NCBI GenBank assembly: GCA_017543905.1
Contig: JAFYFC010000028.1
Location: 1 to 64,000, forward strand
Origin: Clostridia bacterium
Lineage (GTDB): Bacteria; Bacillota; Clostridia; Christensenellales; Aristaeellaceae
Length of the DNA: 64,000 nt
Reading direction: 5' to 3'
Part shown: one piece after another, positions 43,199 to 51,439 of the stretch
Layout: each line of letters begins with the position of its first letter
Position numbering within the stretch: position 1 is the stretch's first letter
Notes under the pieces: model-generated
Database searches by the model: none
What the model was told of the DNA's origin: nothing
The model's input: the letters and a program-made list of their open reading frames with translations, nothing else
Translations under genes and position numbers: made by a program

Positions 43199-43804
43199 TT
43201 AAACGCGCAGGGACAGTTCTCTGTAAATGCTGTAAGCAAAGCTGCCGAGCTCCTGCAGGAGGCTGAAAAACAGCAGAAACACAAATACGATAATGGCCGC
43301 GCCTAAAGCCGTGATCAGAAGCGTCAGAAGCATCTTTCCCGCTTCGTACTCGTGTACTTCCTTTATGCCGACGAACAGCATGACGCCCGTCCAGACGTAG
43401 CTCGCCATGTCGATCAGATTCAGGTACAGCGCTTCGTTTAGCGTAAGCAGATGCGACAGGATCGGCGTTGCGAGCCTGAAGAAAATAAGCGGCAACAGGC
43501 TGTAGCAGCACACAAGGAACACGTCCTTGAACGTTCCGTTGCCGTCGTACAGAGTGGTGACCGCCCAGTTGGAGACGCAAAACAGCATCACCGGCAGCAC
43601 GACTTTAGCCGCCTGTTTCAGGATGTCGAGAGGCACATTGTAGCTCATATTGAACACGAACGCCCGCGCCTGACGGTTGAAAATGCTTGCCGCGACAGCT
43701 ATTACGAGTATGACGATACCGTCTGTATAGCGCCCGGTATTGTCTCTTTTCATTTCCCAGTGGCCGTAAATCGGATGCCTCAGAATATAAAACGCCTGCT
43801 TCAT
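43199..43804 (-). CDS. Yip1-family membrane protein
   Basis: 201 residues with five membrane helices. The N-terminal ILRHPIYGHWEMKRDNTGRY followed by helices, and the PVMLFCVSNWAVTTLYDGNG segment, match the bacterial YIP1 family. It lacks a known enzymatic activity and may scaffold the neighbouring permeases or the NHL protein. Its ATG overlaps the NHL gene stop by 4 bases. Confidence 0.8.
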   Translation of the reverse strand: MKQAFYILRHPIYGHWEMKRDNTGRYTDGIVILVIAVAASIFNRQARAFVFNMSYNVPLDILKQAAKVVLPVMLFCVSNWAVTTLYDGNGTFKDVFLVCCYSLLPLIFFRLATPILSHLLTLNEALYLNLIDMASYVWTGVMLFVGIKEVHEYEAGKMLLTLLITALGAAIIVFVFLLFFSLLQELGSFAYSIYRELSLRV

Positions 43805-45288
43805 ACTGATCCTCTGTCAAATTTCCCGCGCCGGCGGCGGCGTATGACGCTTATCACGACGAACGCCAGCGCGCATACGGCCGCAGATAGCGCGATGTAC
43901 GCGAAATCACGGTTCAGATTTAAGCGGTTCAGCTTTGCGCTTGAATCCGAATAGGCCTCCCTTGCATTCACCAGCTTGTAGTATTCCATCGCCTTTTCAT
44001 ACTGTCCGAGTCTGTAGAGGCAAAAGCCCGCCTTGTAGTATGCCAGGTCGAAATTGATATTGCGGGAGATTATCTTTTCCCAAAGCTCCAGACTCTTTTC
44101 AAAATCCTGCTCATAGTACGCTTCCATCGCCTTCATCATGGTCGTCCAGTATTCAGTCGGTTCGAATACGATCAGTTCGGCAGTGCTTCTGTCCAGAGCA
44201 TACACCTTGCCGTCATGGCAGCATATGGCCGAGGGAGACTCGAACGATCCCGTCTGTCCCGACGAAAGCGAGCCGAACACGCAAAGCAGATTGCCCTCCT
44301 CGTCGTAAGAAAAGACCCTGCCGCGCTTATCGTCCAAAGCGTAGTAATTGCCGAGGGAATCCGAAGCGATATCCACAAAGCTCGAAGGGCCCGTAATGCC
44401 GGACACGCCTGCGTATGGGTAGGATACGTCGCCCACCACCTGCTTTGAGCCGTCAATGGGCTGTCTTACCAGTACGTCTCCGCCAAAGAGATTGAGACGT
44501 CTTATCGGATGATTTACATCCGATACTTTCGTGACGGCGTAGATAAAGCCCTTATCGTCAAGCGAAAAATTCGTATATTCCACCGGAACGAACTGCGTAA
44601 GCTTGGAGCTTTGTTCCTCCGTCATGATCCACTTCCATATCCTGTCGAAAATGCCCGCGCTTACCGTATTGCTGCCGAAAAAGCCAAGAAAGCTTCCTGT
44701 TTTGGTGAACTGCAGCATACCCTCTCCGGTATTTTTAGACAGCACGAATATGCGGTTCGTTTTATCCGCCAAAACCTTCTGCGGCTGAAACACAAAGCTT
44801 TTACCGAGAATCTCCGCCTGCGGATTTTCGATTATCATAAGTGCCCGCGCGTCCTGACTAAGCTCCACGACGCGTTGACGGCCGTAATCGGCAACGTAGA
44901 GATTGTTATCCTCGTCCAGACAGATTCCGCTTGGCGAAGAAAAACGATCCATATTGCCCATGTTGTCAAACTCGTCTATGGTTCTGATATGCTTAAGCTC
45001 CGGCGAAAAAACATATATCGCGTTAGCCTTGGCGTCGCAGATATAAAGATTGCCTTCTTTATCAAACAGCAAATCCTCGGGCGAACCCAATTGCACGCCC
45101 AGCTGCTTCGAGCCGTATACCTTTCCCGGTATAAACGCCTGAGGCGCCGCCACGTCCAACGTGCCTTCATCGGTTGTGGAATACAGGTAGCTTCTGTAGG
45201 AATCCACTGCCATTGCGCTGCTAAGATACAGCGTTAAAAGGCTAAGCGCCACGAGCATCTTTAAAACCTTCATGGGATCACCGTTCAC
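43801..45288 (-). CDS. NHL-propeller/TPR membrane protein
   Basis: About 490 residues. A signal-type N-terminus (MKVLKMLVALSLLTLYLSSA) precedes repeated NHL turns (GSPEDLLFDKEGNLYICD, SPSGICLDEDNNLYVADYG, QVVGDVSYPYAGVSG) forming a six-bladed-type propeller to about residue 375. Two or three TPRs follow (AMEAYYEQDFEKSLELWEKI, FCLYRLGQYEKAMEYY), then one C-terminal membrane helix (YIALSAAVCALAFVVISVI) and a basic tail. So it is an outward-facing propeller on a membrane stalk. Start is the ATG at 45288, or at 45273 with GGTGA upstream. Overlaps the permease stop by 4 bases. Confidence 0.78.
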   Translation of the reverse strand: MNGDPMKVLKMLVALSLLTLYLSSAMAVDSYRSYLYSTTDEGTLDVAAPQAFIPGKVYGSKQLGVQLGSPEDLLFDKEGNLYICDAKANAIYVFSPELKHIRTIDEFDNMGNMDRFSSPSGICLDEDNNLYVADYGRQRVVELSQDARALMIIENPQAEILGKSFVFQPQKVLADKTNRIFVLSKNTGEGMLQFTKTGSFLGFFGSNTVSAGIFDRIWKWIMTEEQSSKLTQFVPVEYTNFSLDDKGFIYAVTKVSDVNHPIRRLNLFGGDVLVRQPIDGSKQVVGDVSYPYAGVSGITGPSSFVDIASDSLGNYYALDDKRGRVFSYDEEGNLLCVFGSLSSGQTGSFESPSAICCHDGKVYALDRSTAELIVFEPTEYWTTMMKAMEAYYEQDFEKSLELWEKIISRNINFDLAYYKAGFCLYRLGQYEKAMEYYKLVNAREAYSDSSAKLNRLNLNRDFAYIALSAAVCALAFVVISVIRRRRRGKFDRGSV

Positions 45289-46202
45289 TCCCTCATTCCG
45301 GAGGTCGCCATAGTGTTTATGATCTTCGTTTGATTGACGATGAAGAACAGCGCCGGGATTATCATCATCGCCACGCCCACCGCCTGGCTGGCGCCCATCC
45401 GCACTATGGCTCCGGTTGTGATCTGACGCATGGCGTAGGGCAGCGTCTTTAACGATTCCCTGTAAACGTATCCGCTGTTATCCACGCCCCACACCTGCTG
45501 AAACACCAGTATCGCGACCGTAAGCCATACAGGCTTCGACAGGGGCATAACTATCTGCCAGTATATCCTGTAATTTGAGCAGCCGTCCATGCGCGCCGCT
45601 TCAAGCAGCGAATCTGGGATCGTCGTCATGTAGTTGCGCATTATAAACAGGCCGAGCGTCGCGCCCATCGGTGGTATGATGCTGGCAAAATACGTGTCCA
45701 GCCAGCCAAGCCAGCTTATCGTCAGATAGTTCGCAACGTCCGTGACCGCAGAGACGAACATAAGCGAAAACACTATCATGGTATTTATCGTCTTTATGCC
45801 CGGCAGCTTGAGCTTAGCCAGCGGATACGCCGCCATCGAAGCGATAAACACGTGCCCCAGCGTGACCGCAAGGGAGATAAACACCGTATTGAACGCATAC
45901 CTCAAAAACGATACGCGCGTGTTTTGCATCAGGCTGAACAGCATTTTGAAATTGTCCAGCGTAGGATGGGCCGTGAAGAGCCTCGGCGGATAATAGAACA
46001 GCTCGTTGATCGGCTTGATCGCCATATTGATCGCCATCAGCAGCGGAAAAAAGCTGAACGCCGCCATGATCCCCACGATCAGCAGCATAAGGACATCGCC
46101 CGAGCTCTTTCGTCCGATCTGCGCCTCGTTGCCGATCAGCCGAACCTTTTTGCGCGGCTTCTTAAGCTTACGGATACCTGCTTCGCAAGCCATATCATGC
46201 AC
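45285..46202 (-). CDS. Sugar ABC permease (MalG/LplC type), first pair
   Basis: 305 residues, six membrane helices. EAA loop EAARMDGCSNYRIYWQIVMP. It overlaps its MalF-type partner by 8 bases and the NHL gene by 4, so the middle of the operon is tightly coupled. An in-frame ATG at 46193 (fourth codon) is an alternative start. Confidence 0.9.
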   Translation of the reverse strand: MHDMACEAGIRKLKKPRKKVRLIGNEAQIGRKSSGDVLMLLIVGIMAAFSFFPLLMAINMAIKPINELFYYPPRLFTAHPTLDNFKMLFSLMQNTRVSFLRYAFNTVFISLAVTLGHVFIASMAAYPLAKLKLPGIKTINTMIVFSLMFVSAVTDVANYLTISWLGWLDTYFASIIPPMGATLGLFIMRNYMTTIPDSLLEAARMDGCSNYRIYWQIVMPLSKPVWLTVAILVFQQVWGVDNSGYVYRESLKTLPYAMRQITTGAIVRMGASQAVGVAMMIIPALFFIVNQTKIINTMATSGMRE

Positions 46203-47115
46203 CGACCTTTCTGAGCAGGCGAACGGATAGCTTATTTATGCTGATCATCAGTACGAACAGCACTACCGAGATCGCAGACGCATAGCCGCGTTCGACGCGG
46301 TAAGAGCTGTAATCCATCAGGTGCGTCATAATAAGATGCCCCGCATAGTTCGTCGAGGGGAAGCCGGCCAGCTGAATGGATGCTCCGGCATTTGCGAACA
46401 TGCCTGTGATCTGAAGCACCGCTGCGGTGATCAGATGGGGCGCCATCATGGGCACCGTAATATAGATCACTTCCTGAAAGCGATTCTTTACGCCGTCGAT
46501 GGCTGCGGCCTCGTAGTATTGCGGATCCACGGAGGCGGTGCCTGCGCGCATCACCAGAAAGCCCGAGCCCATACTCATCCACAATTGCACCACGATTATA
46601 AGCGGCAGAATAAAGGTATCCGTCCCGAACCATTCGATGGGATTGTTGATGATCCCAAGCCGTATAAGAAAGCTGTTCGTGTAGCCATACATATCGCTTG
46701 AAAAAATAATGCTCCAGATCGTGTACACGGTGCCTGAGATCGTGGGCACATAGAATATGAAGGTCAGCAGTCCCCGCAAAAGGGGCTTGAACTCATTGAT
46801 AAGCCACGCGGCAAAGAAGGACAGAAAATAGCCAAGCGGCCCCGTGATCAGCGCAAAGACGACGGTGTTTCTGAGCGCGATGGCAAACACCTCGTCATTG
46901 ACGAACAGTTCCTTATAATTGTCCCATGCGACGAAAACCGGCTTTTGCAGGATGTTGTAGCGGGTAAAACTCAGCACGATCGTCATTATCACCGGAAATA
47001 CCGTAAAGGTGAAAAAGATGATCAGAAACGGCGCCATCAGCACATACGCGCTGCGATTGTTCCACGCAGTGCGGCAGTTGAAAGCAAGCCTCTCCTTACA
47101 GTTTTTCAGCTTCAT
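46195..47115 (-). CDS. Sugar ABC permease (MalF/LplB type), first pair
   Basis: 306 residues, six membrane helices. Docking loop EAAAIDGVKNRFQEVIYITV. Five bp after the long binding-protein gene, with which it probably forms one importer. Confidence 0.9.
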   Translation of the reverse strand: MKLKNCKERLAFNCRTAWNNRSAYVLMAPFLIIFFTFTVFPVIMTIVLSFTRYNILQKPVFVAWDNYKELFVNDEVFAIALRNTVVFALITGPLGYFLSFFAAWLINEFKPLLRGLLTFIFYVPTISGTVYTIWSIIFSSDMYGYTNSFLIRLGIINNPIEWFGTDTFILPLIIVVQLWMSMGSGFLVMRAGTASVDPQYYEAAAIDGVKNRFQEVIYITVPMMAPHLITAAVLQITGMFANAGASIQLAGFPSTNYAGHLIMTHLMDYSSYRVERGYASAISVVLFVLMISINKLSVRLLRKVGA

Positions 47116-47120
47116 GCACG

Positions 47121-49994
47121 TTACTCCTCCAAGCCAAACTCCCGGCGTTTGGACAGGATCTCCTCGTTTATATCGTCCACGGCGTCAAGTATGGTTTCGC
47201 GCGGGCTCTTGCCCATATTGATGACAGACTTGATCGCGTTTGATACCGTTCTTCCGACATAGTACCCGCCGGGCACCTCCGGTATGCCGATCAGGTGCTT
47301 TCTTTGCTCGCTTAACGCCGACAGCGCGTCCGCGGTCCAGCCAAGTCTGTTGAACGCCTCAAGATTCGCGGTGGGCCAGCGGGCAGACGCACCCTGTATC
47401 GCTTCCAGCTCGCGCCCGTACTGCTCCTGCGTTTTGGCGGATGTCCACCATTTCAGAAACTCCCATGAGGCCTCCGCGTCGTGAGTGTTGGCAAATATCA
47501 TACAGGCCGACTGCGAGCCGGGCGTTTCCCGTCCGATGCTCCCGTCCTCTCTGAGTTCACCGGGTATCGGGTACATGGACCACATGCCCGCGATTTCGGG
47601 CGCGGCTATCACCAGAGAGTTATACAGCGTATAATCCGCGATCACGATCGGCATGGTTCCCGTGCGGAAACGGTTGACGCTGCTGTAGGATTTGGTGAAA
47701 TTATACTTCGTATAGAATTCCGACCATTCGGTAAAGCAGTCCACTGCCGTAATTTCATTAAGCACGCAGAGCCGGTCGTCCTCGTCGTATACACGGCCGC
47801 CTTTTTGCATAAGCAGCGTGGCAAACATCGGATTGAGCGCCGTGGAGTCGCTGCCGGACTGTACCTGAGACGGCTGCGGCAGACCGATCTCCATCCCCTG
47901 CTCCTGCAGGCTCGGCACCAGCTCATACAATTCGTCCCAGGTTTCAGGCGCCTTGAGTCCCATTTCCTCCAGTATGTCCGTACGCACGAACATCATCAGA
48001 TACACCTGCTGCTCAGGCAGCCCGTAAATGCTGCCGCCCAGGCGGAAGGGCGTCACGGCGCTTTCATCGAAACGCCCGAGCACCTGCGAACAGTCGTCAA
48101 ACGCGCTAAGGTCATACAGCGCGCCTCTTACGCCGAAATTCAGCGGCTGCGCCTGTCCCTGCAAAATCGCCACGTCGGGTCCCATACCGTTTGCGACCGC
48201 CTGCCACAGCACGCCCATATCCACCAGACGTATATTCAGGTTGATCCCCGTTTCGGCTGTGAAATAGCTGTCCGCGAGGTCTCTTAAGATGCTCGCCTGA
48301 TCGCGCCCGGAGGTGCTTGCAAGCCACAGCGTCACTTCGCTGGTGGTTTCCTGCTTAATCATGCTTTCAACAGAATAATAGTCCACCGCAAAGGAGGCCG
48401 CGAAGTTGTCTGCGGCGAACGCCGCTCTTTCAAACACGCTGCCCTCCCGGATAAGCGGCGTTTTTTTATCGCCGTGCACGGCGAGCTTGTCGATCAGCAG
48501 CGGTACTTCCGAGGCATACGTGACCCAGGAGGACAGGCTGTTCATCCGGTCGGACAAGGTGGACATTTCTTCCGGAATGATGTCCTTGCGCCTGAGCATC
48601 GTATCGAGCAAAATCGTAAGCTGAGTGATGTAGGCCGATTGTTCGCCTTCGCCCTTGCCGAGCTTTTCAAGCAGGCAGCCCGCGTTGTTAAGCTCGTCTA
48701 AAGCTTTTTGCAGCGAGGGGATCAGATCTGGTATCGCTTCCTCCAGATGATAGTCCCTGAGCGGGTCGGGGTAGCTGCCCACGATTGCGTTTATGCGCCT
48801 ATAGAGCACGGTAAGCTCCTTCACGGTGCTGCGGACCTGCGTCAGAATCGGCGACAGCTCGCCCGTTACTACTTCGAGGCGGATGACGTTTTCGCCTTCA
48901 TGCAGATGAAATAAAAATGCGCCGGCTTCGTCTCCGGGCGTAAATATCTGCCAGCTTAAGCTGTACGGGATCTTCAGCGCTTCCGCCTCGCTGAAGGGCA
49001 CTTCTCCGTTAATATACATCCGGCGCGCAGCGCTGGCGCCGGAAACAAAATCCTGCTTCACTCTGAACGAAACGTTGTACAGGCCGTCCTGCGGGACCGA
49101 TACGTTCCATTCTATCCATTGACCGCGATACTTCCAGTTGTTTGAGCCGATGCAGTTAAGCAATATACGTTTGGAATCGAAGGGCGTTACGGCAGCAGAG
49201 CTTCTGTCCTCCACCGCGTACAGGGTCGAGGCCGACTTTTGGTATGCGTCTTCAGCTTCGACGACGACGCTGCCCTTGACCCGTTTCAGCCCTTCACGCT
49301 CGTATGCTTCAAGCGTTTGCGCATAGCTCGTCTGTTCCGGTTTGACATACAGACGGATTTTCGAAAGAGCCATCGGCTCTTTGACGCTCTCAAGCGTCAG
49401 GGTATGCTCTCCGGCTTCCAGATAAAGCTGCAGCGCCGCGTCGGTAAAGCCGAAGCTGCTGCGCGCATCCGTAACATACCAGGCGAAGATTTCCTTCTGC
49501 CTGCGGCGATACTCGTTGCCGGAGGTAGAGTATCGTTTTTCTCCCTCGTCTGTAAAGCAGCGCGTGAACAGCAGGCTTCGCGCCTCCTCGTACGGCAACT
49601 CTCCGTCGAGATACAGGCATCTTTCGATCGTATCGCCGTATCCCTCCAAAGGATAGTATTCAAACGAAACCGTGTATAAACCGCTGTTTTGTACTGTAAA
49701 CCGATAGGTGACGCTGCCCGTCCCTGTGGTCGCCAGAGCGTCCTTTCCGTCCAGCGCCACTCTGGAGGGCGCGTCGCCCGTATAGTCCGAGCAGCCAAGC
49801 GCGCTTATCTCGATAAATGCATCCGCAGGGGCGGAGACCCTGTTTTCGATATACTCTTCATATTCGCTCTTCGTCAAGGCGGCAAGGCTGCCGGCTTCGC
49901 CTGCGGTGTTCACATGCTTTACGCCGCACGCGCAAAGCAGCAGGCACAGCCCCAGCATGCCAGCAAACGACACCGCCTTCAGTTTCCCCGACAT
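47121..49994 (-). CDS. 957-residue binding lipoprotein fused to sugar-binding-like modules
   Basis: A lipoprotein (LCLLLCACG, lipid at C23). It has two beta-sandwich modules, about 55-220 (VTYRFTVQNSGLYTVSFEYY) and about 240-395 (QWIEWNVSVPQDGLYNVSFR), resembling carbohydrate-binding modules of the CBM6/35 kind, then a helical linker (400-500), and a full binding-protein domain from about 550 (VTLWLASTSGRDQASILRDL ... GPDVAILQG ... YGLPEQQVYLMMFVRTDIL). Binding proteins of this family are usually 400-560 residues, so this is nearly double length. The extra modules probably dock polymer near the importer. GGAGGAGG precedes the ATG. Confidence 0.82.
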   Translation of the reverse strand: MSGKLKAVSFAGMLGLCLLLCACGVKHVNTAGEAGSLAALTKSEYEEYIENRVSAPADAFIEISALGCSDYTGDAPSRVALDGKDALATTGTGSVTYRFTVQNSGLYTVSFEYYPLEGYGDTIERCLYLDGELPYEEARSLLFTRCFTDEGEKRYSTSGNEYRRRQKEIFAWYVTDARSSFGFTDAALQLYLEAGEHTLTLESVKEPMALSKIRLYVKPEQTSYAQTLEAYEREGLKRVKGSVVVEAEDAYQKSASTLYAVEDRSSAAVTPFDSKRILLNCIGSNNWKYRGQWIEWNVSVPQDGLYNVSFRVKQDFVSGASAARRMYINGEVPFSEAEALKIPYSLSWQIFTPGDEAGAFLFHLHEGENVIRLEVVTGELSPILTQVRSTVKELTVLYRRINAIVGSYPDPLRDYHLEEAIPDLIPSLQKALDELNNAGCLLEKLGKGEGEQSAYITQLTILLDTMLRRKDIIPEEMSTLSDRMNSLSSWVTYASEVPLLIDKLAVHGDKKTPLIREGSVFERAAFAADNFAASFAVDYYSVESMIKQETTSEVTLWLASTSGRDQASILRDLADSYFTAETGINLNIRLVDMGVLWQAVANGMGPDVAILQGQAQPLNFGVRGALYDLSAFDDCSQVLGRFDESAVTPFRLGGSIYGLPEQQVYLMMFVRTDILEEMGLKAPETWDELYELVPSLQEQGMEIGLPQPSQVQSGSDSTALNPMFATLLMQKGGRVYDEDDRLCVLNEITAVDCFTEWSEFYTKYNFTKSYSSVNRFRTGTMPIVIADYTLYNSLVIAAPEIAGMWSMYPIPGELREDGSIGRETPGSQSACMIFANTHDAEASWEFLKWWTSAKTQEQYGRELEAIQGASARWPTANLEAFNRLGWTADALSALSEQRKHLIGIPEVPGGYYVGRTVSNAIKSVINMGKSPRETILDAVDDINEEILSKRREFGLEE

Positions 49995-50066
49995 AGGACC
50001 TCCTCCGCTTTTTGAAGAATCTCCCGTTTCCGGTTTACAGGGTCTCCGCTATTGCTTTTAAAGCTT

Positions 50067-51413
50067 TTATTCGGACTTCAGATAATTGTTGTACGTGGCG
50101 TCTATTATGGCCTGCAGCCTGCCGTCCGTGGCCTGTATGACTGCCGCCGGCGTGCTTGTGCCGCGTATGACCATGCCGAAAATGTCATCGGCCACAAGAG
50201 AGCCCAGATCCAGACTGACCGCGGGGTAAAGCTCTATCTCCCTGCCCATTTCAAGCATGAATTCGGCGTCCTCCATCGTGATGTACTTCTTGTCCAGACG
50301 CTCGTCCAGAATCGTCTCTTCGTCCGCCTCGAAGTAGCCCTTTTTGTCCTCGGGGTCCCAGGTGCGTTTGGCTTCCATCCAGAACGCGGCTCTGTCGCTC
50401 GCGCTGAAATTGGACTCCTTGGGCAGGCACCAGAAGGCAAACGCGCCGACCGTATCGTTCAGCTTTTTGCAGGAGGGCCCGACGGGAACGGTGACGATGG
50501 AATAATCGCTGAAGCCCGATTTCTTTAGGGTGTCCAGATTGGGATAGAAGGCAAACAGCAGTTTTCCGTCCTTGAAGGCGTTGATCGTCTGATCCATCGC
50601 CTCCTGCCCGTCTACCCAATCGCCCAGTATAGACTTGTCCTCCAGCGCCATCTTCTGTATCATTTCCAGAACTTCCATGCCCTGCGCCTTCGTTCCGGCA
50701 TAGGTGAAGGCATTGTGATAGCGTCCGTCCTCGTCCACCGCCGCGTAGTCGAAATCGTTTGCGGTTTTAAGCATGGAGGCCAGCATAAAGGAACCGACGC
50801 CGTACTGCTCCCTGCTCGGGTCCGTGGCCGCGACGCAGTAGCGGCGGAACGTCTCCCAGTCCCATTTCCCTTCACGCGCCAGCTCCTGAGGATTCTCAAG
50901 GCCCAAAGACTTCATCAGCTTGGTATTGAACAGGAAATAGTAGGTCGGCTCGTAAAAGCTGTTTTTCGCCTCGAGGCCCCAGGTTTCGCCGAACAGGCTC
51001 GAGGTGGTCGTGTTCCAGTACTCGCTGTCCGGCGCGGAAGCGATATACTCTGTCGTGGGCAGAATGAGCCCCTGCTGGATAAGGCTTACATAGTTCCAGG
51101 AGTGACACATCATGATATCCGCGTATACCTCGCCGGAAAGCGACATCTGGATGAACTTGTTGAAGTGGGTCTCCTGAGTGTTCACGATCCATTCGATCTT
51201 GCAGTTGTATTCCTCGCAGGCATGCTTAAGCGAATAATACCACGCGTCCTCGCTGTCGGAATTGCCCAGCGTTGGAATCTCGGGCTCGTACCAGATGGCG
51301 ACCTTCAGAGTCTTCCCGCCGAAGTCCGCCTTTTCCTCCTGCGCATAGACAGCCGGCCCTGTCATCAGGCAAATCGTCATCAGCACGCACAAAAGCCTTA
51401 ATAAACGTCTCAT
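50067..51413 (-). CDS. Second solute-binding protein of the operon
   Basis: 448 residues. Signal peptide MRRLLRLLCVLMTICLMTGP, cleaved near VYA-QE. The mature chain starts GGKTLKVAIWYEPEIPT and has the bilobal family-1 pattern (MSLSGEVYADIMMCHSWNYV, TKAQGMEVLEMIQKMALEDK, GAFAFWCLPKES). It has no lipobox cysteine, unlike the long binding protein, so it may be freely secreted or cell-wall held. It matches one of the two permease pairs. The 72-bp gap to the next gene is the largest among the central genes. Confidence 0.88.
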   Translation of the reverse strand: MRRLLRLLCVLMTICLMTGPAVYAQEEKADFGGKTLKVAIWYEPEIPTLGNSDSEDAWYYSLKHACEEYNCKIEWIVNTQETHFNKFIQMSLSGEVYADIMMCHSWNYVSLIQQGLILPTTEYIASAPDSEYWNTTTSSLFGETWGLEAKNSFYEPTYYFLFNTKLMKSLGLENPQELAREGKWDWETFRRYCVAATDPSREQYGVGSFMLASMLKTANDFDYAAVDEDGRYHNAFTYAGTKAQGMEVLEMIQKMALEDKSILGDWVDGQEAMDQTINAFKDGKLLFAFYPNLDTLKKSGFSDYSIVTVPVGPSCKKLNDTVGAFAFWCLPKESNFSASDRAAFWMEAKRTWDPEDKKGYFEADEETILDERLDKKYITMEDAEFMLEMGREIELYPAVSLDLGSLVADDIFGMVIRGTSTPAAVIQATDGRLQAIIDATYNNYLKSE

Positions 51414-51439
51414 ATGGTTCTCCTTTCCATAATTGCGTT

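Noticed and set aside
41945..43306. A 453-codon plus-strand frame opposite the DUF5696 gene
   Set aside because: It runs across two genes of a tightly packed operon, lacks a start signal and shows no domain.
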